DNA of 64,000 nt from Sphingobacterium sp. ML3W. GTDB taxonomy: Bacteria; Bacteroidota; Bacteroidia; Sphingobacteriales; Sphingobacteriaceae. The position numbers and the translations under genes are program-made. The notes beneath the pieces were generated by a model. It was given only the letters and a program-made list of their open reading frames with translations, was not told where the DNA came from and did no database searches. Of this stretch, positions 51,405 through 61,143 are shown in pieces. Numbering within the stretch: position 1 is the stretch's first letter; every line of letters begins with the position of its first letter. Location of the stretch: NCBI RefSeq assembly GCF_000747525.1, contig NZ_CP009278.1, positions 3,906,001 through 3,970,000 of the forward strand. Direction: 5' to 3'.

Positions 51405-52508
51405 ATGTCATTTTTAGACCATGTACTTCAACCTCCTTCTTACGGATGGCAAGACACTACAGGCAAACTTATCAAACCTACCAACAAAGAAATCATCATT
51501 GAGTTCTTTAATAGACTTAATATATTTAAAGACCGTCGTAATTGGCTACCCTTTTTCAGCTGGTTAAAGGTCATTTTTCTCATACCCTTTTTCTTTATTT
51601 TCTTAACTAATTATCTCAGCTGGTGGACACTCTTGGCAACCTTCATATACAGTATGGTCATTATGGGTACGCATGGTACCATCTGGCATCATCGCTACTG
51701 TACACATGGTGCCTACAAGTTTAAAAATGCATTTTGGAGATTCTTAACTCAAAATCTAACCATCAATGTAATTCCGGAAGAGATATATGTGATATCGCAT
51801 CATGTGCATCACGCAAAATCTGATCAACCAGGTGACCCCTACAATGCCCAGGCGGGATTTCTCTATTGTTTCCTTGCCGATGTCAATCACCAGCCAATAT
51901 CAAAAAGCCTTAGCGAACAAGATTATAATAGAGTCCATTCCCTTATGTTACATACAGGTGTGTCAGCCAATTCATATAATCAATACAAAAAATGGGGATC
52001 ATACGTAACCCCTGTATATGCTGTAGCTTCCTGGCTGTTGAATTGGTCATTCTGGTATCTGGCTTTCTACCTAATGGGTGGACATGCACTTGCATGCAGT
52101 CTATTTGGTGCTGCAGGTTTTTGGGCGGTAGGTGTACGTACATTTAACTATGAAGGCCATGCTAAAGGAAAAGATAAGCAACGAGAGGGTTCGGACTATA
52201 GTATTAAAGATAAGTCAATTAACCAGATTTGGCCGGGAATTGTAGCCGGGGAATGGCATAACAATCATCATCTATTTCCCAAAAGTGCACGCAGTGGTTT
52301 CAAACCGCACCAAATAGACCTCGCTTGGTATTACATCAAATTAATGAATAGGTTGGGTGCTGTATCGAGCTATAGAGATGACAAGAAATTGTTTTACGAG
52401 CGCTATCATAATCCATATATTCAAGCGAACCAGAGCTCAAACGAAGTTTTGGATGTATTGGAAAAAGGCAACAACTTAAAAAAATCTATAAAATCTACTG
52501 CAGAGTAA
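51405..52508 (+). CDS. Membrane fatty acid desaturase (acyl-CoA/acyl-lipid type)
   Basis: A 367-residue membrane enzyme with four or more hydrophobic segments and three His boxes: HHRYCTH near residue 91-97, HHVHHAK near 134, and HNNHH near 286. These bind the di-iron centre that inserts a double bond into fatty acyl chains using O2. A role in membrane fluidity is inferred, and it lies directly downstream of the cold-shock gene. The exact substrate and position of the double bond are unknown. Confidence 0.88.
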   Translation: MSFLDHVLQPPSYGWQDTTGKLIKPTNKEIIIEFFNRLNIFKDRRNWLPFFSWLKVIFLIPFFFIFLTNYLSWWTLLATFIYSMVIMGTHGTIWHHRYCTHGAYKFKNAFWRFLTQNLTINVIPEEIYVISHHVHHAKSDQPGDPYNAQAGFLYCFLADVNHQPISKSLSEQDYNRVHSLMLHTGVSANSYNQYKKWGSYVTPVYAVASWLLNWSFWYLAFYLMGGHALACSLFGAAGFWAVGVRTFNYEGHAKGKDKQREGSDYSIKDKSINQIWPGIVAGEWHNNHHLFPKSARSGFKPHQIDLAWYYIKLMNRLGAVSSYRDDKKLFYERYHNPYIQANQSSNEVLDVLEKGNNLKKSIKSTAE

Positions 52509-52721
52509 GATTATATGCAGATTACCAATTTGCTAAAATATTGAGCAATGGAACAAGCCTATCCATCAAATAGCTTTTGTTCTTTGCAATATCACCATAA
52601 CTAATTACACACTAGCATCAAGATTGTTGCTAGTGACAAATGTAGGAAAGGGTATTATCGCGTTTTTCTGAATTGGAGGAGAGAACAAGTACTGAAGAAA
52701 TGTAATCTATGAATAATGTAC

Positions 52722-53654
52722 TTAAAAGACTCTAGTAATAGATGTCAATGGTACTTTCTGTTTCCAGGTCCCAGAGATATCAAACCTATAACCTGATGAC
52801 AGGTTTTCAATAGTAAATGTATAGTGGCACTCACGTGTTAAATAGGTAATCTCGCCCCTGACATGCACACTTGAATATGGTGCAACAAGAAGTTGTTCCA
52901 TATTAACCGTTTTTACAAAAGGCTCTAAATATTGACCCGACCTATAAGGTACCTGTCTCGACCAATAAGCGATATCATCTTTCAAAATTTCGCCCATAAA
53001 GATTAGAGAGTCTGACGAATTTACCCAATCAAAAGCGCCATACTCATCGCTGCTAAATTCAGAAAGATAGTTCACATCCTTAAATATACCCGCAGTCTCC
53101 ATATTCTTTGCTACTGCAGTATGATTAGTCAACTTTATCGTATGACACCCCTCATCACTGGTATATTCCTTTCTGCTCCCTGGTATTTCTATTATTTCCT
53201 TTTTCACGAGTTTATAACCTATCCCTCTATTTTGGGTGAAAGAAATTTCATCTTGTGTTCCATCAGCAAGTATACCTATCAAGAATTTTCTAGCCTGAGT
53301 GTCAAAATTTTCCTTCAATGAGACATTGAGTAAATTATCTTCTTCTATTTTTTCTAATTTTAACCAACCTCCTGGCAATTCTACATCCCCAAAAGCATCT
53401 AAAACAAGTGGTTTTCCATCTTTATCCTGTAGTACTTCTCCCGAAACAGCATCCTTGATATAGTTAACGGTCCATTGTGTGGAATTAATTGAAATGGCAT
53501 TATTGCTAAAACCGGACTTCAATTGGATATCCTTAAAATCAGGATTAAATAGTTCTGTACCATCTCCTAGATCCTCCTTATCACAAGAACTCATGGAAAA
53601 AATCAAGAATGATGCAAAACTGATAATCAATAATTTAGAATAGTTTAAGATCAT
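52722..53654 (-). CDS. Lipoprotein of unknown function
   Basis: A 310-residue exported protein with a lipobox SMSSC (Cys at residue 24). The body has alternating strands (STQWTVNYIKDAVSGEVL, PGGWLKLEKI, RKFLIGILADG), reminiscent of repeated beta-sandwich domains in Bacteroidota surface lipoproteins. The conserved DEGCHTIKLTNHTA motif is noted but not recognised. It is a single gene with no clear operon partner. Confidence 0.7.
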   Translation of the reverse strand: MILNYSKLLIISFASFLIFSMSSCDKEDLGDGTELFNPDFKDIQLKSGFSNNAISINSTQWTVNYIKDAVSGEVLQDKDGKPLVLDAFGDVELPGGWLKLEKIEEDNLLNVSLKENFDTQARKFLIGILADGTQDEISFTQNRGIGYKLVKKEIIEIPGSRKEYTSDEGCHTIKLTNHTAVAKNMETAGIFKDVNYLSEFSSDEYGAFDWVNSSDSLIFMGEILKDDIAYWSRQVPYRSGQYLEPFVKTVNMEQLLVAPYSSVHVRGEITYLTRECHYTFTIENLSSGYRFDISGTWKQKVPLTSITRVF

Positions 53655-54288
53655 TGTAATATAAATTATAGGTTAGGTAGAACTTCATAAATTTTAGTAC
53701 TCCAATTTAACATTATTTTATGAATAAATGGATATAAATGAGCTTATTCTGTAATATTTTTCATAAGATATTCTGCCAAGTAGGTCGAAGTGACCTTAAA
53801 GTATTTAAATCCTTTAAAATAAAAAAACAACTCTATTCCAGAGGTATTTAATATATACAAGAACGTTACGATGTTTATTTCTCAAGAAGGAATACCACAT
53901 ATTATTGTCGCAATCGGAAAAAATCCTGATGTTTTCATAAACTATAGATAACGAAAAGAGGAAACGATAAGAAACAAAAAAATACAGTACGGTTAAACGT
54001 CAAGATAAAGGGTCTAATGAAGATTAAACCCTTTTTAAATTAGGCGACAAGATTTTACACATTTGAACCAGCTTTCAATAGCTTATAAAATTTTTCTTTG
54101 ATTAAAAACAAATAGCTCTCATAATATATTGCAAATAATCAGACATTTAACTCTATCGTTCGCATAATTCAAACCTTAAAGTCAATACTGGCTTTCTTAT
54201 AGATGGCTATAATCAACCTCCGCAGGTTACCAGCCAATTTTATTAAAAATTAATTAACGAACGAGTTCATGAAAAGTGTAAAGTAATT
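53655..54288. other. Intergenic stretch with one hairpin
   Basis: About 630 bp between two minus-strand genes, with no convincing gene. A hairpin at 54,007-54,034 (AAAGGGT...ACCCTTT, one mismatch) followed by T-run on the plus strand might be a terminator. Otherwise the stretch is AT-rich and looks like decayed sequence. Confidence 0.45.
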
Positions 54289-54873
54289 TTAAATCTTCTT
54301 GTAAATATAGCAGCCTGCTTCAGAAGGATGATCCAATACCATGCTGTCTTTATCTTCTTTCCATAATAACTGAATAATCAAAAAATCTCCTGCTGCTGAT
54401 CCTGTAAAAAAGATTGCAAATATCAATAAAAATAAATTACCCGTTATCAATGCGATAATAGCAGGTAAAAAACCTAAAATAATAGCTGGCATAAATGCTC
54501 CAATCATATATTGTTTCACTTTCAACGGTTCTTTGCAGTGACAATATGGTGTTAGCATTTTGGCAATAATACCAAACTTGATTGATTTAAATCCATATTT
54601 AGTATAAAATGAGAATGTGATACCATGGATTAATTCATGAAGGATGATTCCTAGAGTCATTACAAAGAATATTAGTGCCGATGTATAGATGTAGCTTCCC
54701 CCAAATGCATCTTTGAATATCGCAATATAATCTTGCTTATTCCACAGTAAATAAAAAGGAATACCATATATTAAAATGATGAATATCATAAGAAAGAGGG
54801 CAACAATATTTGCCCAATAAAGATTTATGGTACGCATCTCTTTTGTGTAGTTTTCAGATAAATATTGTTCCAT
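54289..54873 (-). CDS. DUF3267 membrane protein, zincin-like
   Basis: A 194-residue protein with about four membrane segments. The HELIH motif in LGIILHELIHGITF (residues about 80-90) is the metal-binding HExxH signature seen in DUF3267 proteins, which are related to membrane metallopeptidases. The position of the motif at the end of a membrane helix fits a site-2-protease-like fold. Peptidase activity and substrate are not established. Confidence 0.78.
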   Translation of the reverse strand: MEQYLSENYTKEMRTINLYWANIVALFLMIFIILIYGIPFYLLWNKQDYIAIFKDAFGGSYIYTSALIFFVMTLGIILHELIHGITFSFYTKYGFKSIKFGIIAKMLTPYCHCKEPLKVKQYMIGAFMPAIILGFLPAIIALITGNLFLLIFAIFFTGSAAGDFLIIQLLWKEDKDSMVLDHPSEAGCYIYKKI

Positions 54874-55159
54874 TGCTATGATTAACTTATTCCATTTTGT
54901 AATTGAAGTGCCTTTAATTACAAAATAGCCGACTATTAAGGTGTATTAGGTTTACTTAATTATAAAGATATAAAACTCATGTTTATGAACATAATATATT
55001 TCAATAAATGCTTATTCAAAGATACTATTCGATAGGATGGCCTCATAAAAATGTCGCAAGCTGACATTTCTCAATATAGCACTGATGTGGAAATAACAAT
55101 AATATGTTAACCGATAATAATAGCGACAATTAAAATAGTCGATTGTTAAAAGAACCATT

Positions 55160-55603
55160 TTAATGGCTAGATGCACTTATTATTTTCACTTGATAGGCTC
55201 CATTGTAGCGGTTGCCAACCATGAGATTTTCATTAACAGTTATATAATATTGTCCCGTGTCTTGGAATCGATATTTTAGTTCTTTACCAAATGGACCATC
55301 GGCAGTTCCATCTGGTGAAAATAGTTGGCTTATCCGAATATTTGCTGTATCGGTAGGACTCTCTAGTATGATATCTGCTGAATCAGGTCTATGTACGGAA
55401 ATAAAAATAGTATCTGTATTTCCAGAAATTTTATTCATTTTTTTTAACAGTCCTCCTTCGACAAATGATATTCGTGATTGCTCCACTAGCAGACTGTCAT
55501 TTGAATTATGCTTTATTGTCGGATGTTGCTTATCCGTGGACGACTGACATGCAATTTGAATGATGGACATGAAAGAAACCAAAATTAATAATAGTCTAAT
55601 CAT
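55160..55603 (-). CDS. Small lipoprotein of unknown function
   Basis: A 147-residue protein with a lipoprotein signal ending in IQIAC (Cys19). The remainder has a beta-rich fold (FISVHRPDSADIILESPTDTANIRIS, YRFQDTGQYYITVNENL) resembling gliding-motility associated GldH-type or similar lipoproteins only loosely. The promoter lies in an AT-rich gap. Function unknown. Confidence 0.65.
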   Translation of the reverse strand: MIRLLLILVSFMSIIQIACQSSTDKQHPTIKHNSNDSLLVEQSRISFVEGGLLKKMNKISGNTDTIFISVHRPDSADIILESPTDTANIRISQLFSPDGTADGPFGKELKYRFQDTGQYYITVNENLMVGNRYNGAYQVKIISASSH

Positions 55604-55770
55604 AATTTTTATTCAATATAACAATCAAAAACATGAAATAGTTTGCTGTCTAATGGTTTACTATATATGTGACAAGAAAACTGCTTATAGTTATCTAGAT
55701 TCTAAATAATAGACACATTGATCCCCATGTCTTCTCATAACAGATTGATCAATATTGTCTATTATCCTTA

Positions 55771-56679
55771 TTAAAATAACTCTTGTGTCAGTTCCATATT
55801 TACCATTGCTCCTGCAAAATTTCCACTATTCACAGCAGCAGCGACAGAACGCATCTTCTCCGTGCTATCTCCACAAGCATAGACGCCATAAATGGTAGTT
55901 TTTTGAAGGTTATCAATTTTGATATACCCCTGCTCGGTAAGTTCACATCCCAAAGCAACGGGGATTTCCGAATGTTGCACAAATGGGACTGCAGCATATA
56001 CTGCGTCGAACTTTTCTTTCTTACCATCAACAAAGATCAACTCTTTAATATATCCTGATTCATGTACGATTTCAACTATTTCCGTTTCGACCACATCAAT
56101 CTGATTTCTATTTAGTTTCAGCATCTGCTCTGATTGGAATTGCCCCTTTTGTCCTGTTAAAATGGACAATTTATCCGTCAAATTATGAATTAATGATGCG
56201 AGGTGAATAGCCCTGTCACCATTAGCAATAATTCCAGTTTTCTGATGGCGAAATTCATATCCATGACAATATGGGCAGTGAATAACAGAAATACCCCAGC
56301 ATGCTGAAAAACCCTTTATATCAGGCAGAATATCCTTAATTCCAGTTGCAAATATCAATTTGCTAGCTGTAAAAACTGCTCCACATTCGGTACTGACTTC
56401 AAATCCTGTTTTCAAAATCTTTCCTGCTATTGCCAAACCACTATAAAATTCAACAGTTTTATATTCAGATACTTGATATTTCGCTAGATTGGCAATCTCT
56501 GATGGTGTGTTTCCATCTTGGGTCAAAAAATTATGGGACCGTGGAGTCTGACGATTGCAAGGCATTCCACTATCGATAACCAAAACATTTTTTAAAGACC
56601 GTCCCAAAGCCATCGCTGCTGAAAGTCCTGCGTAGCTACCTCCAATGATAATTACATCGTAAATTTTCGTCTCTTTCAT
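55771..56679 (-). CDS. Thioredoxin reductase-like NAD(P)/FAD-dependent oxidoreductase
   Basis: A 302-residue flavoprotein with an N-terminal FAD-binding GGSYAGLSAAMALGR and a redox motif CPYCHGYE at about 136-143 (the CxxC of the family is CPYC). A C-terminal FAD contact TIYGVYACGDSTEKM is present. Family members transfer electrons from NADPH to a disulfide. It is not a standard TrxB, so its partner is unknown. A 16-bp tandem repeat lies just upstream (56,691-56,722). Confidence 0.85.
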   Translation of the reverse strand: MKETKIYDVIIIGGSYAGLSAAMALGRSLKNVLVIDSGMPCNRQTPRSHNFLTQDGNTPSEIANLAKYQVSEYKTVEFYSGLAIAGKILKTGFEVSTECGAVFTASKLIFATGIKDILPDIKGFSACWGISVIHCPYCHGYEFRHQKTGIIANGDRAIHLASLIHNLTDKLSILTGQKGQFQSEQMLKLNRNQIDVVETEIVEIVHESGYIKELIFVDGKKEKFDAVYAAVPFVQHSEIPVALGCELTEQGYIKIDNLQKTTIYGVYACGDSTEKMRSVAAAVNSGNFAGAMVNMELTQELF

Positions 56680-56975
56680 ATCAAATCTAATTTGTATAAA
56701 GGTAATTTTGTATAAAGGTAATTATTATTGCAATAATGTTGCAACAACTATCACGACCAGTACTAATTAATTACTATCTGATGACACATGCTGCGTTTAC
56801 GTAATATATTCATGAAATCTTACTTCAGAAATACTATCTTTATTCTTGATATATTACAGTGTTAACATATGGGATTCATGTGTTAGAATCACGATATTTG
56901 ACATGCTTCTATACAAAGAGTTCGAACTAACTAAGCTAATAGATATAAAAAACTTAATCAATACTAAAACTGTCC

Positions 56976-57578
56976 ATGACTGCATCAAAACATTTCAATA
57001 TATTCGTATTTATCCTATCTGTATTGATTTTTCATTCTTGCGGAAAGGCTGAGAGATCCGAACTATCAGATTATAAATTTATAGCTACTATTAACGATGT
57101 TATATATATAGACCAAATGACATCCCTTCTTCCTCCGGATGCTCAAAGATCGCCTTACATCAGTCATGAACGATATAACAATCAGGAGTATCTAATATTT
57201 TCTACCTCCGTCCAGATCCAAAATGACATTGTAAAAGGAAACAATTACTATATCCGATTTAAAATTCCCCTTAACAGTGAAATTATCTTGAATAAACCCT
57301 ATCAATTTAAACCTATTCAGGGGATGGAAACTCTAGAGGGCTATGATAATATTATCTATTTAGAAGGGAATAAACAATTTGCAAGTATTTCTTCGAGCAA
57401 TTATAATATCAATATGTCATCTTATGGTGATGGTACAGTGACACTCTCTGAATATAATGTAAAAGAGCAAAGAGTAAAGGGCAAAATAGAGTTATCATTC
57501 CCGTCCCTACGCAATAATAAACAAGAAGATATTAAAGTACAAGGAGAATTTGTGTGTTGGCTAGATCTCGGATTTTAA
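56976..57578 (+). CDS. Lipoprotein of unknown function
   Basis: A 200-residue protein with a lipoprotein signal ending in IFHSC (Cys22). The body appears beta-rich (YKFIATINDVIYI, NNYYIRFKIPLN, QRVKGKIELSFP), a style seen in DUF-type Bacteroidota lipoproteins. It is a single gene between the flavoprotein and the decaying VOC/SRPBCC cluster. Function unknown. Confidence 0.65.
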   Translation: MTASKHFNIFVFILSVLIFHSCGKAERSELSDYKFIATINDVIYIDQMTSLLPPDAQRSPYISHERYNNQEYLIFSTSVQIQNDIVKGNNYYIRFKIPLNSEIILNKPYQFKPIQGMETLEGYDNIIYLEGNKQFASISSSNYNINMSSYGDGTVTLSEYNVKEQRVKGKIELSFPSLRNNKQEDIKVQGEFVCWLDLGF

Positions 57579-57753
57579 TATACGCTAGCAAAATAGCCAA
57601 CACCTATCCCATGCTAAAATAATCTATCACTTCAATTAAAGTGTACTTCTCACGACTACTTTCTTGAATGCTATTATTATCTACAGCCAATCTATTGATA
57701 AGCCGCATTGGATCAGCTACATTTTCTCATACATATATAGAGATGATTCCCAA

Positions 57754-57960
57754 TTATAAGCGAGGACCGAACCACATATAGGGATACGATATATAACTAG
57801 TGAACCAATACAGGGATTTCAAAGTGTCCCTGTATTGGTCAAAAATTTGGAAATATAGATTACCTCCAAAACAAGCGTGATAAAAGGTAAGAGCTCGCTT
57901 ACAATTGCCAGAAAATGTCACAAAAATCCCACTTGAAGGCATATCACAATACTGTAACAT
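57754..57960 (-). pseudogene. Truncated VOC (glyoxalase/PhnB-like) gene
   Basis: The first ~40 residues (SGIFVTFSGNCKRALTFYHACFGGNLYFQIFD) match the N-terminus of VOC-fold metalloenzymes of about 135 residues. The frame then diverges, runs through an inverted repeat (57,804-57,839), and ends at 68 codons. The metal-binding C-terminal half is missing, so the gene is probably dead. It follows the SRPBCC gene by 10 bp. Confidence 0.55.
57804..57839. repeat. 13-bp inverted repeat inside the truncated VOC gene
   Basis: Perfect arms 57,804-57,816 and 57,827-57,839 with a 10-nt loop. It lies where the VOC sequence loses similarity and may be a terminator hairpin or an insertion scar. Confidence 0.55.
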
Positions 57961-57970
57961 CGTATTTCAA

Positions 57971-58420
57971 TTATGCATCGGGTATTTCAGGTTCTACTAA
58001 TTTTTTCATTTTATCCAGTGATTCCTGCCAACCTAGGTAACACATTTCTACAGGAATCATATCTGGAATATTTTCTTGTTCCACTCTTAGTTCCGTACCA
58101 CAGGAAACTTTATTTAGAGAAATAGCGGTTATCATTTCTCCGGGAAGATTAGGATCGTCAAATCTGTCACTATATTTAATGAAAGAATTAGGTACAATTT
58201 CTAGAAACTCGCCGCCAAATGAGTGTCCTTTACCTGTACTAAAATTAATAAATGTCATCTTAAACTTACCCCCTATCTTAAAATCCATTTGTTGAACAGT
58301 GCATATAAAACCATATGGAGGCAACCAGGTTGCATGTGCTATTGGATCTGCAAAAGCACGGAATACTTTTTCAGGACTTGCCTGAATAATACGATGTAGG
58401 GAAACGGTATTCTTTTTCAT
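57971..58420 (-). CDS. SRPBCC-domain protein (AHSA1-like)
   Basis: A 149-residue protein of the START/AHSA1 superfamily: RIIQASPEKVFRAFADPIAHATWLPPYGF at the N-terminus, GGKFKMTFINFSTGKGHSFGGEF in the middle, and MCYLGWQESLDKMKKLVEPE, the typical C-terminal helix. The fold forms a hydrophobic ligand pocket; the ligand is unknown. It is read with the truncated VOC gene and next to a second, broken SRPBCC gene. Confidence 0.85.
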   Translation of the reverse strand: MKKNTVSLHRIIQASPEKVFRAFADPIAHATWLPPYGFICTVQQMDFKIGGKFKMTFINFSTGKGHSFGGEFLEIVPNSFIKYSDRFDDPNLPGEMITAISLNKVSCGTELRVEQENIPDMIPVEMCYLGWQESLDKMKKLVEPEIPDA

Positions 58421-58439
58421 GATATTAAAAATTTAAGGA

Positions 58440-58859
58440 TTAATGATTTTTTGATTCTACATATTTCACAAAATTGTTCAAAATAGCTTGTCATCCTTTT
58501 TTTGAGATTTGACATCATTTGCTTTTTCTGAATCAAAAATGAGAGTGAGTGTTGTTTTTACTTTTGATTTCTACAAATAAAATGGCTAACCTTATCCCAT
58601 CAGACATACTGTGTAACAATTCTTTACAAAACCCAACCTTGTCACAGATACCTTCAAAATCGAAGCCAAAACTACCATCTTTAGCTTCCATTCTATTTCT
58701 TAATTTACCATTTACGCTAACATCGTTTTCACTAACTGGACAATGCCAACTTGGACCCACACTACTCCAAAGCTTAATATCACTTGGTGAAATCCAGATT
58801 TGCCATACTCGCGCTACTTCAGCATCCACTTTATGCCCTACACTGATTTGTATTGTCAA
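58440..58859 (-). pseudogene. Decayed SRPBCC gene
   Basis: The first ~75 residues (ARVWQIWISPSDIKLWSSVGPSWHCP, NGKLRNRMEAKDGSFGFDFEG) match the AHSA1-like family. The frame ends early at codon 109. The missing C-terminus is still readable in other frames down to 58,440: FDSEKANDVKSQ, then KKG-stop-QAILNNFVKYVESKN, where the stop TGA stands in place of the usual Trp. So the gene carries at least one frameshift and one nonsense change. Confidence 0.75.
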
Positions 58860-58992
58860 TGCTTTTCCTTTTTATTTATATTGATATAACAAAGATGCCT
58901 AAGGTATCGACAATTGGTGTATTGCAAAAACGTCAACTTTAGGGGTAGATTACGTCAACATCAATTTGTAACTTTATTGAATAAACTAAAGA

Positions 58993-59973
58993 ATGATGAA
59001 AATTTCTATTTTCGTTCCGCAATATGGTACTATAGAAGCTATAACACCTGCATTTCGAGCTTTTAATACAGCGAATGAGTTCTTGATATATTTTGGCAAG
59101 AAGCCCATCTTTGATGTCGAATATGTGGGCTTAAATAAATTTGTGCCCGCGAATAATGGTGAATACACCATAAAAACCAATCGACTGCTTTGTGATATTA
59201 CTAAAACAGACCTACTCATTATACCACCTACTTTCGGAAATATGGATGAGGGATTAAAAGCCAATGCTGAAGCTATCCCCTATTTTAAGAAGTTCTATCT
59301 AACAGGAGCTAGTCTTGCCAGTTTATGTGTAGATGCTTTTCTATTAGCAGAAACAGGGTTGTTGAACGGAAAAAAATGTTCTACTCATTGGGCATACATA
59401 AACGAATTTAAAGAAAAATATCCTCAAGTAGAAGTCGAAGACGGTGCTGTCATAACAGCGTACGATAACATTTATAGTAGTGGAGGTGCAAGCAGTCTTT
59501 GGAACTTAATCTTATATTTAGTAGAAAAATATGCTGATAGAAAAATAGCTGTGATTATATCAAAATATTTCGCCTTAGATATAGACAGGGATAGTCAGAC
59601 TCAATTTGCTATCTTCAGGGGACAAAGAAACCATGGTAATGTAGATATTCAAAAAATACAGGATTATATAGAAGAAAATTATGGTAACAAAATCACGACT
59701 GATATTCTAGCAAATCTAATCAATACAGGGCGTCGAACCTTTGAAAGAAGATTTAAAGAAGCAACAAATAACACCCCAATTGAATACATTCAACGGGTTA
59801 GGATAGAAGCTGCAAAACAGTTCTTTGAAGCATCAAGAAAAAATGTATCGGAGGTAATGTACGGTGTAGGGTACACTGACAACAAAGCATTTAGAGATGT
59901 CTTTAAGAAGATTACAGGTCTTACTCCAATTGAATATAGAAATAAATTTGCTAAAGTTTTGCATGATATATGA
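58993..59973 (+). CDS. AraC-family regulator with DJ-1/PfpI-like N-terminal domain (GlxA type)
   Basis: A 326-residue regulator. Residues 1-190 form a class-I glutamine-amidotransferase-like domain (GASLASLCVDAFLLAETGLLNGKKCSTHW, with a Cys at the elbow). Residues about 220-320 contain two helix-turn-helix motifs (TTDILANLINTGRRTFERRFKEATNNTPIEY and VSEVMYGVGYTDNKAFRDVFKKITGLTP), as in AraC. It lies divergent from the SRPBCC/VOC cluster, which it may control. The effector is unknown. Confidence 0.9.
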   Translation: MMKISIFVPQYGTIEAITPAFRAFNTANEFLIYFGKKPIFDVEYVGLNKFVPANNGEYTIKTNRLLCDITKTDLLIIPPTFGNMDEGLKANAEAIPYFKKFYLTGASLASLCVDAFLLAETGLLNGKKCSTHWAYINEFKEKYPQVEVEDGAVITAYDNIYSSGGASSLWNLILYLVEKYADRKIAVIISKYFALDIDRDSQTQFAIFRGQRNHGNVDIQKIQDYIEENYGNKITTDILANLINTGRRTFERRFKEATNNTPIEYIQRVRIEAAKQFFEASRKNVSEVMYGVGYTDNKAFRDVFKKITGLTPIEYRNKFAKVLHDI

Positions 59974-60150
59974 GTATAGCGACTATTCTCTCAAAGCTTA
60001 AGACTACTTTATACTTGCCCGATAACCAGCAAAAACATTTCTCTAAAATTATGAAATTCCCCTATAATCAGAATTTACCTAAGAACACGAAAACAAAACC
60101 CATATAGAACTGTTTACATTGTAAAGTGCATGTAATTAAAGTAAAAGTAT

Positions 60151-61143
60151 ATGATCGAAAAAAAAAGAATTGATGGTGTGCTAGATTCGATAGGTAAGAC
60201 TCCGATTATATATCTCAAAAATCTATCTGAAGAACTGTCAATCAGGCTATATGCAAAAATGGAATCCCAAAACCCTGGTAAAAGTCTAAAAGACAGAAGC
60301 TCAAAGAATATAATTCTTAAAGCAATTGATGAAGGAGAGATCGATAAAGACACCACTATTATTGAATCTTCTTCTGGAAACATGGCAATCGGATTATCTA
60401 GAATATGTAAACTGTTGGGGTTAAAGCTAATTATGGTCGTTGACCCCAATATCAACCATCATACCCTTAATTTGATTAGAGTATATGGTGCAAAAGTCGA
60501 AATAGTTGATAAAAAAGATCATTCAGGAAGTTATCTGAAAGCCAGACTTGAAACTGTGAAAATGCTATTAAAAAGTATACCCAATAGCTATACTTCCAAT
60601 CAATATAGTAATCCTAATAATCCGGAAGCGCAAAAAGAGATTTTCAGTGAAATTGTGACCAGTCTTGGAACCTATCCTGACTACTTATTTGTATCTGTCA
60701 GTACCTGCGGAACGTTGAAAGGGATACTGGATGAAGTAAACCACACCAATGCTCATACGAAAGTCATAGCTGTCGATGCTGTTGGAAGTATTATATTTGG
60801 AGGTAATGCTTCAACGAGATATCTCCCAGGCATGGGAGCAAGTAAACACACTGAATTTGATATCTATAACAATTTACACGCACATATCTTAATTCCAGAA
60901 TTAGACTCTGTCGCTGGTTGTAAACTGCTATTGGAAAAAGAATGCATATTAGCTGGTGGGTCAACTGGAGCACAGGTATCGGCTTTATACAATCTAATCG
61001 AAAAAATAGAAAGCAACGCATCGGTCTGTATTATTGTTGCAGATGATGGGGAAAGATATCTTGACACAATTTATAATGAAGATTGGGTACAACAAAAATT
61101 AGGACTTGAAAATGATATGGACGACCTCTCACTTGTTGGATGA
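60151..61143 (+). CDS. SbnA-like PLP enzyme (2,3-diaminopropionate biosynthesis)
   Basis: A 330-residue fold-type II PLP enzyme related to cysteine synthase. The PLP lysine lies in GKSLKDRSS near residue 49, and the phosphate-binding loop is ESSSGNMAIG. The C-terminal DDGERYLDTIYNEDW is diagnostic of SbnA-type enzymes. In staphyloferrin B synthesis SbnA makes N-(2-amino-2-carboxyethyl)-L-glutamate from O-phosphoserine and glutamate. The next gene starts inside its end (32-bp overlap), so they form an operon. Confidence 0.85.
   Translation: MIEKKRIDGVLDSIGKTPIIYLKNLSEELSIRLYAKMESQNPGKSLKDRSSKNIILKAIDEGEIDKDTTIIESSSGNMAIGLSRICKLLGLKLIMVVDPNINHHTLNLIRVYGAKVEIVDKKDHSGSYLKARLETVKMLLKSIPNSYTSNQYSNPNNPEAQKEIFSEIVTSLGTYPDYLFVSVSTCGTLKGILDEVNHTNAHTKVIAVDAVGSIIFGGNASTRYLPGMGASKHTEFDIYNNLHAHILIPELDSVAGCKLLLEKECILAGGSTGAQVSALYNLIEKIESNASVCIIVADDGERYLDTIYNEDWVQQKLGLENDMDDLSLVG

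Noticed and set aside
56691-56722. Tandem 16-bp repeat upstream of the flavoprotein gene as a CRISPR or operator array
   Set aside because: Only two direct copies with no spacer; more likely a local duplication in the leader.
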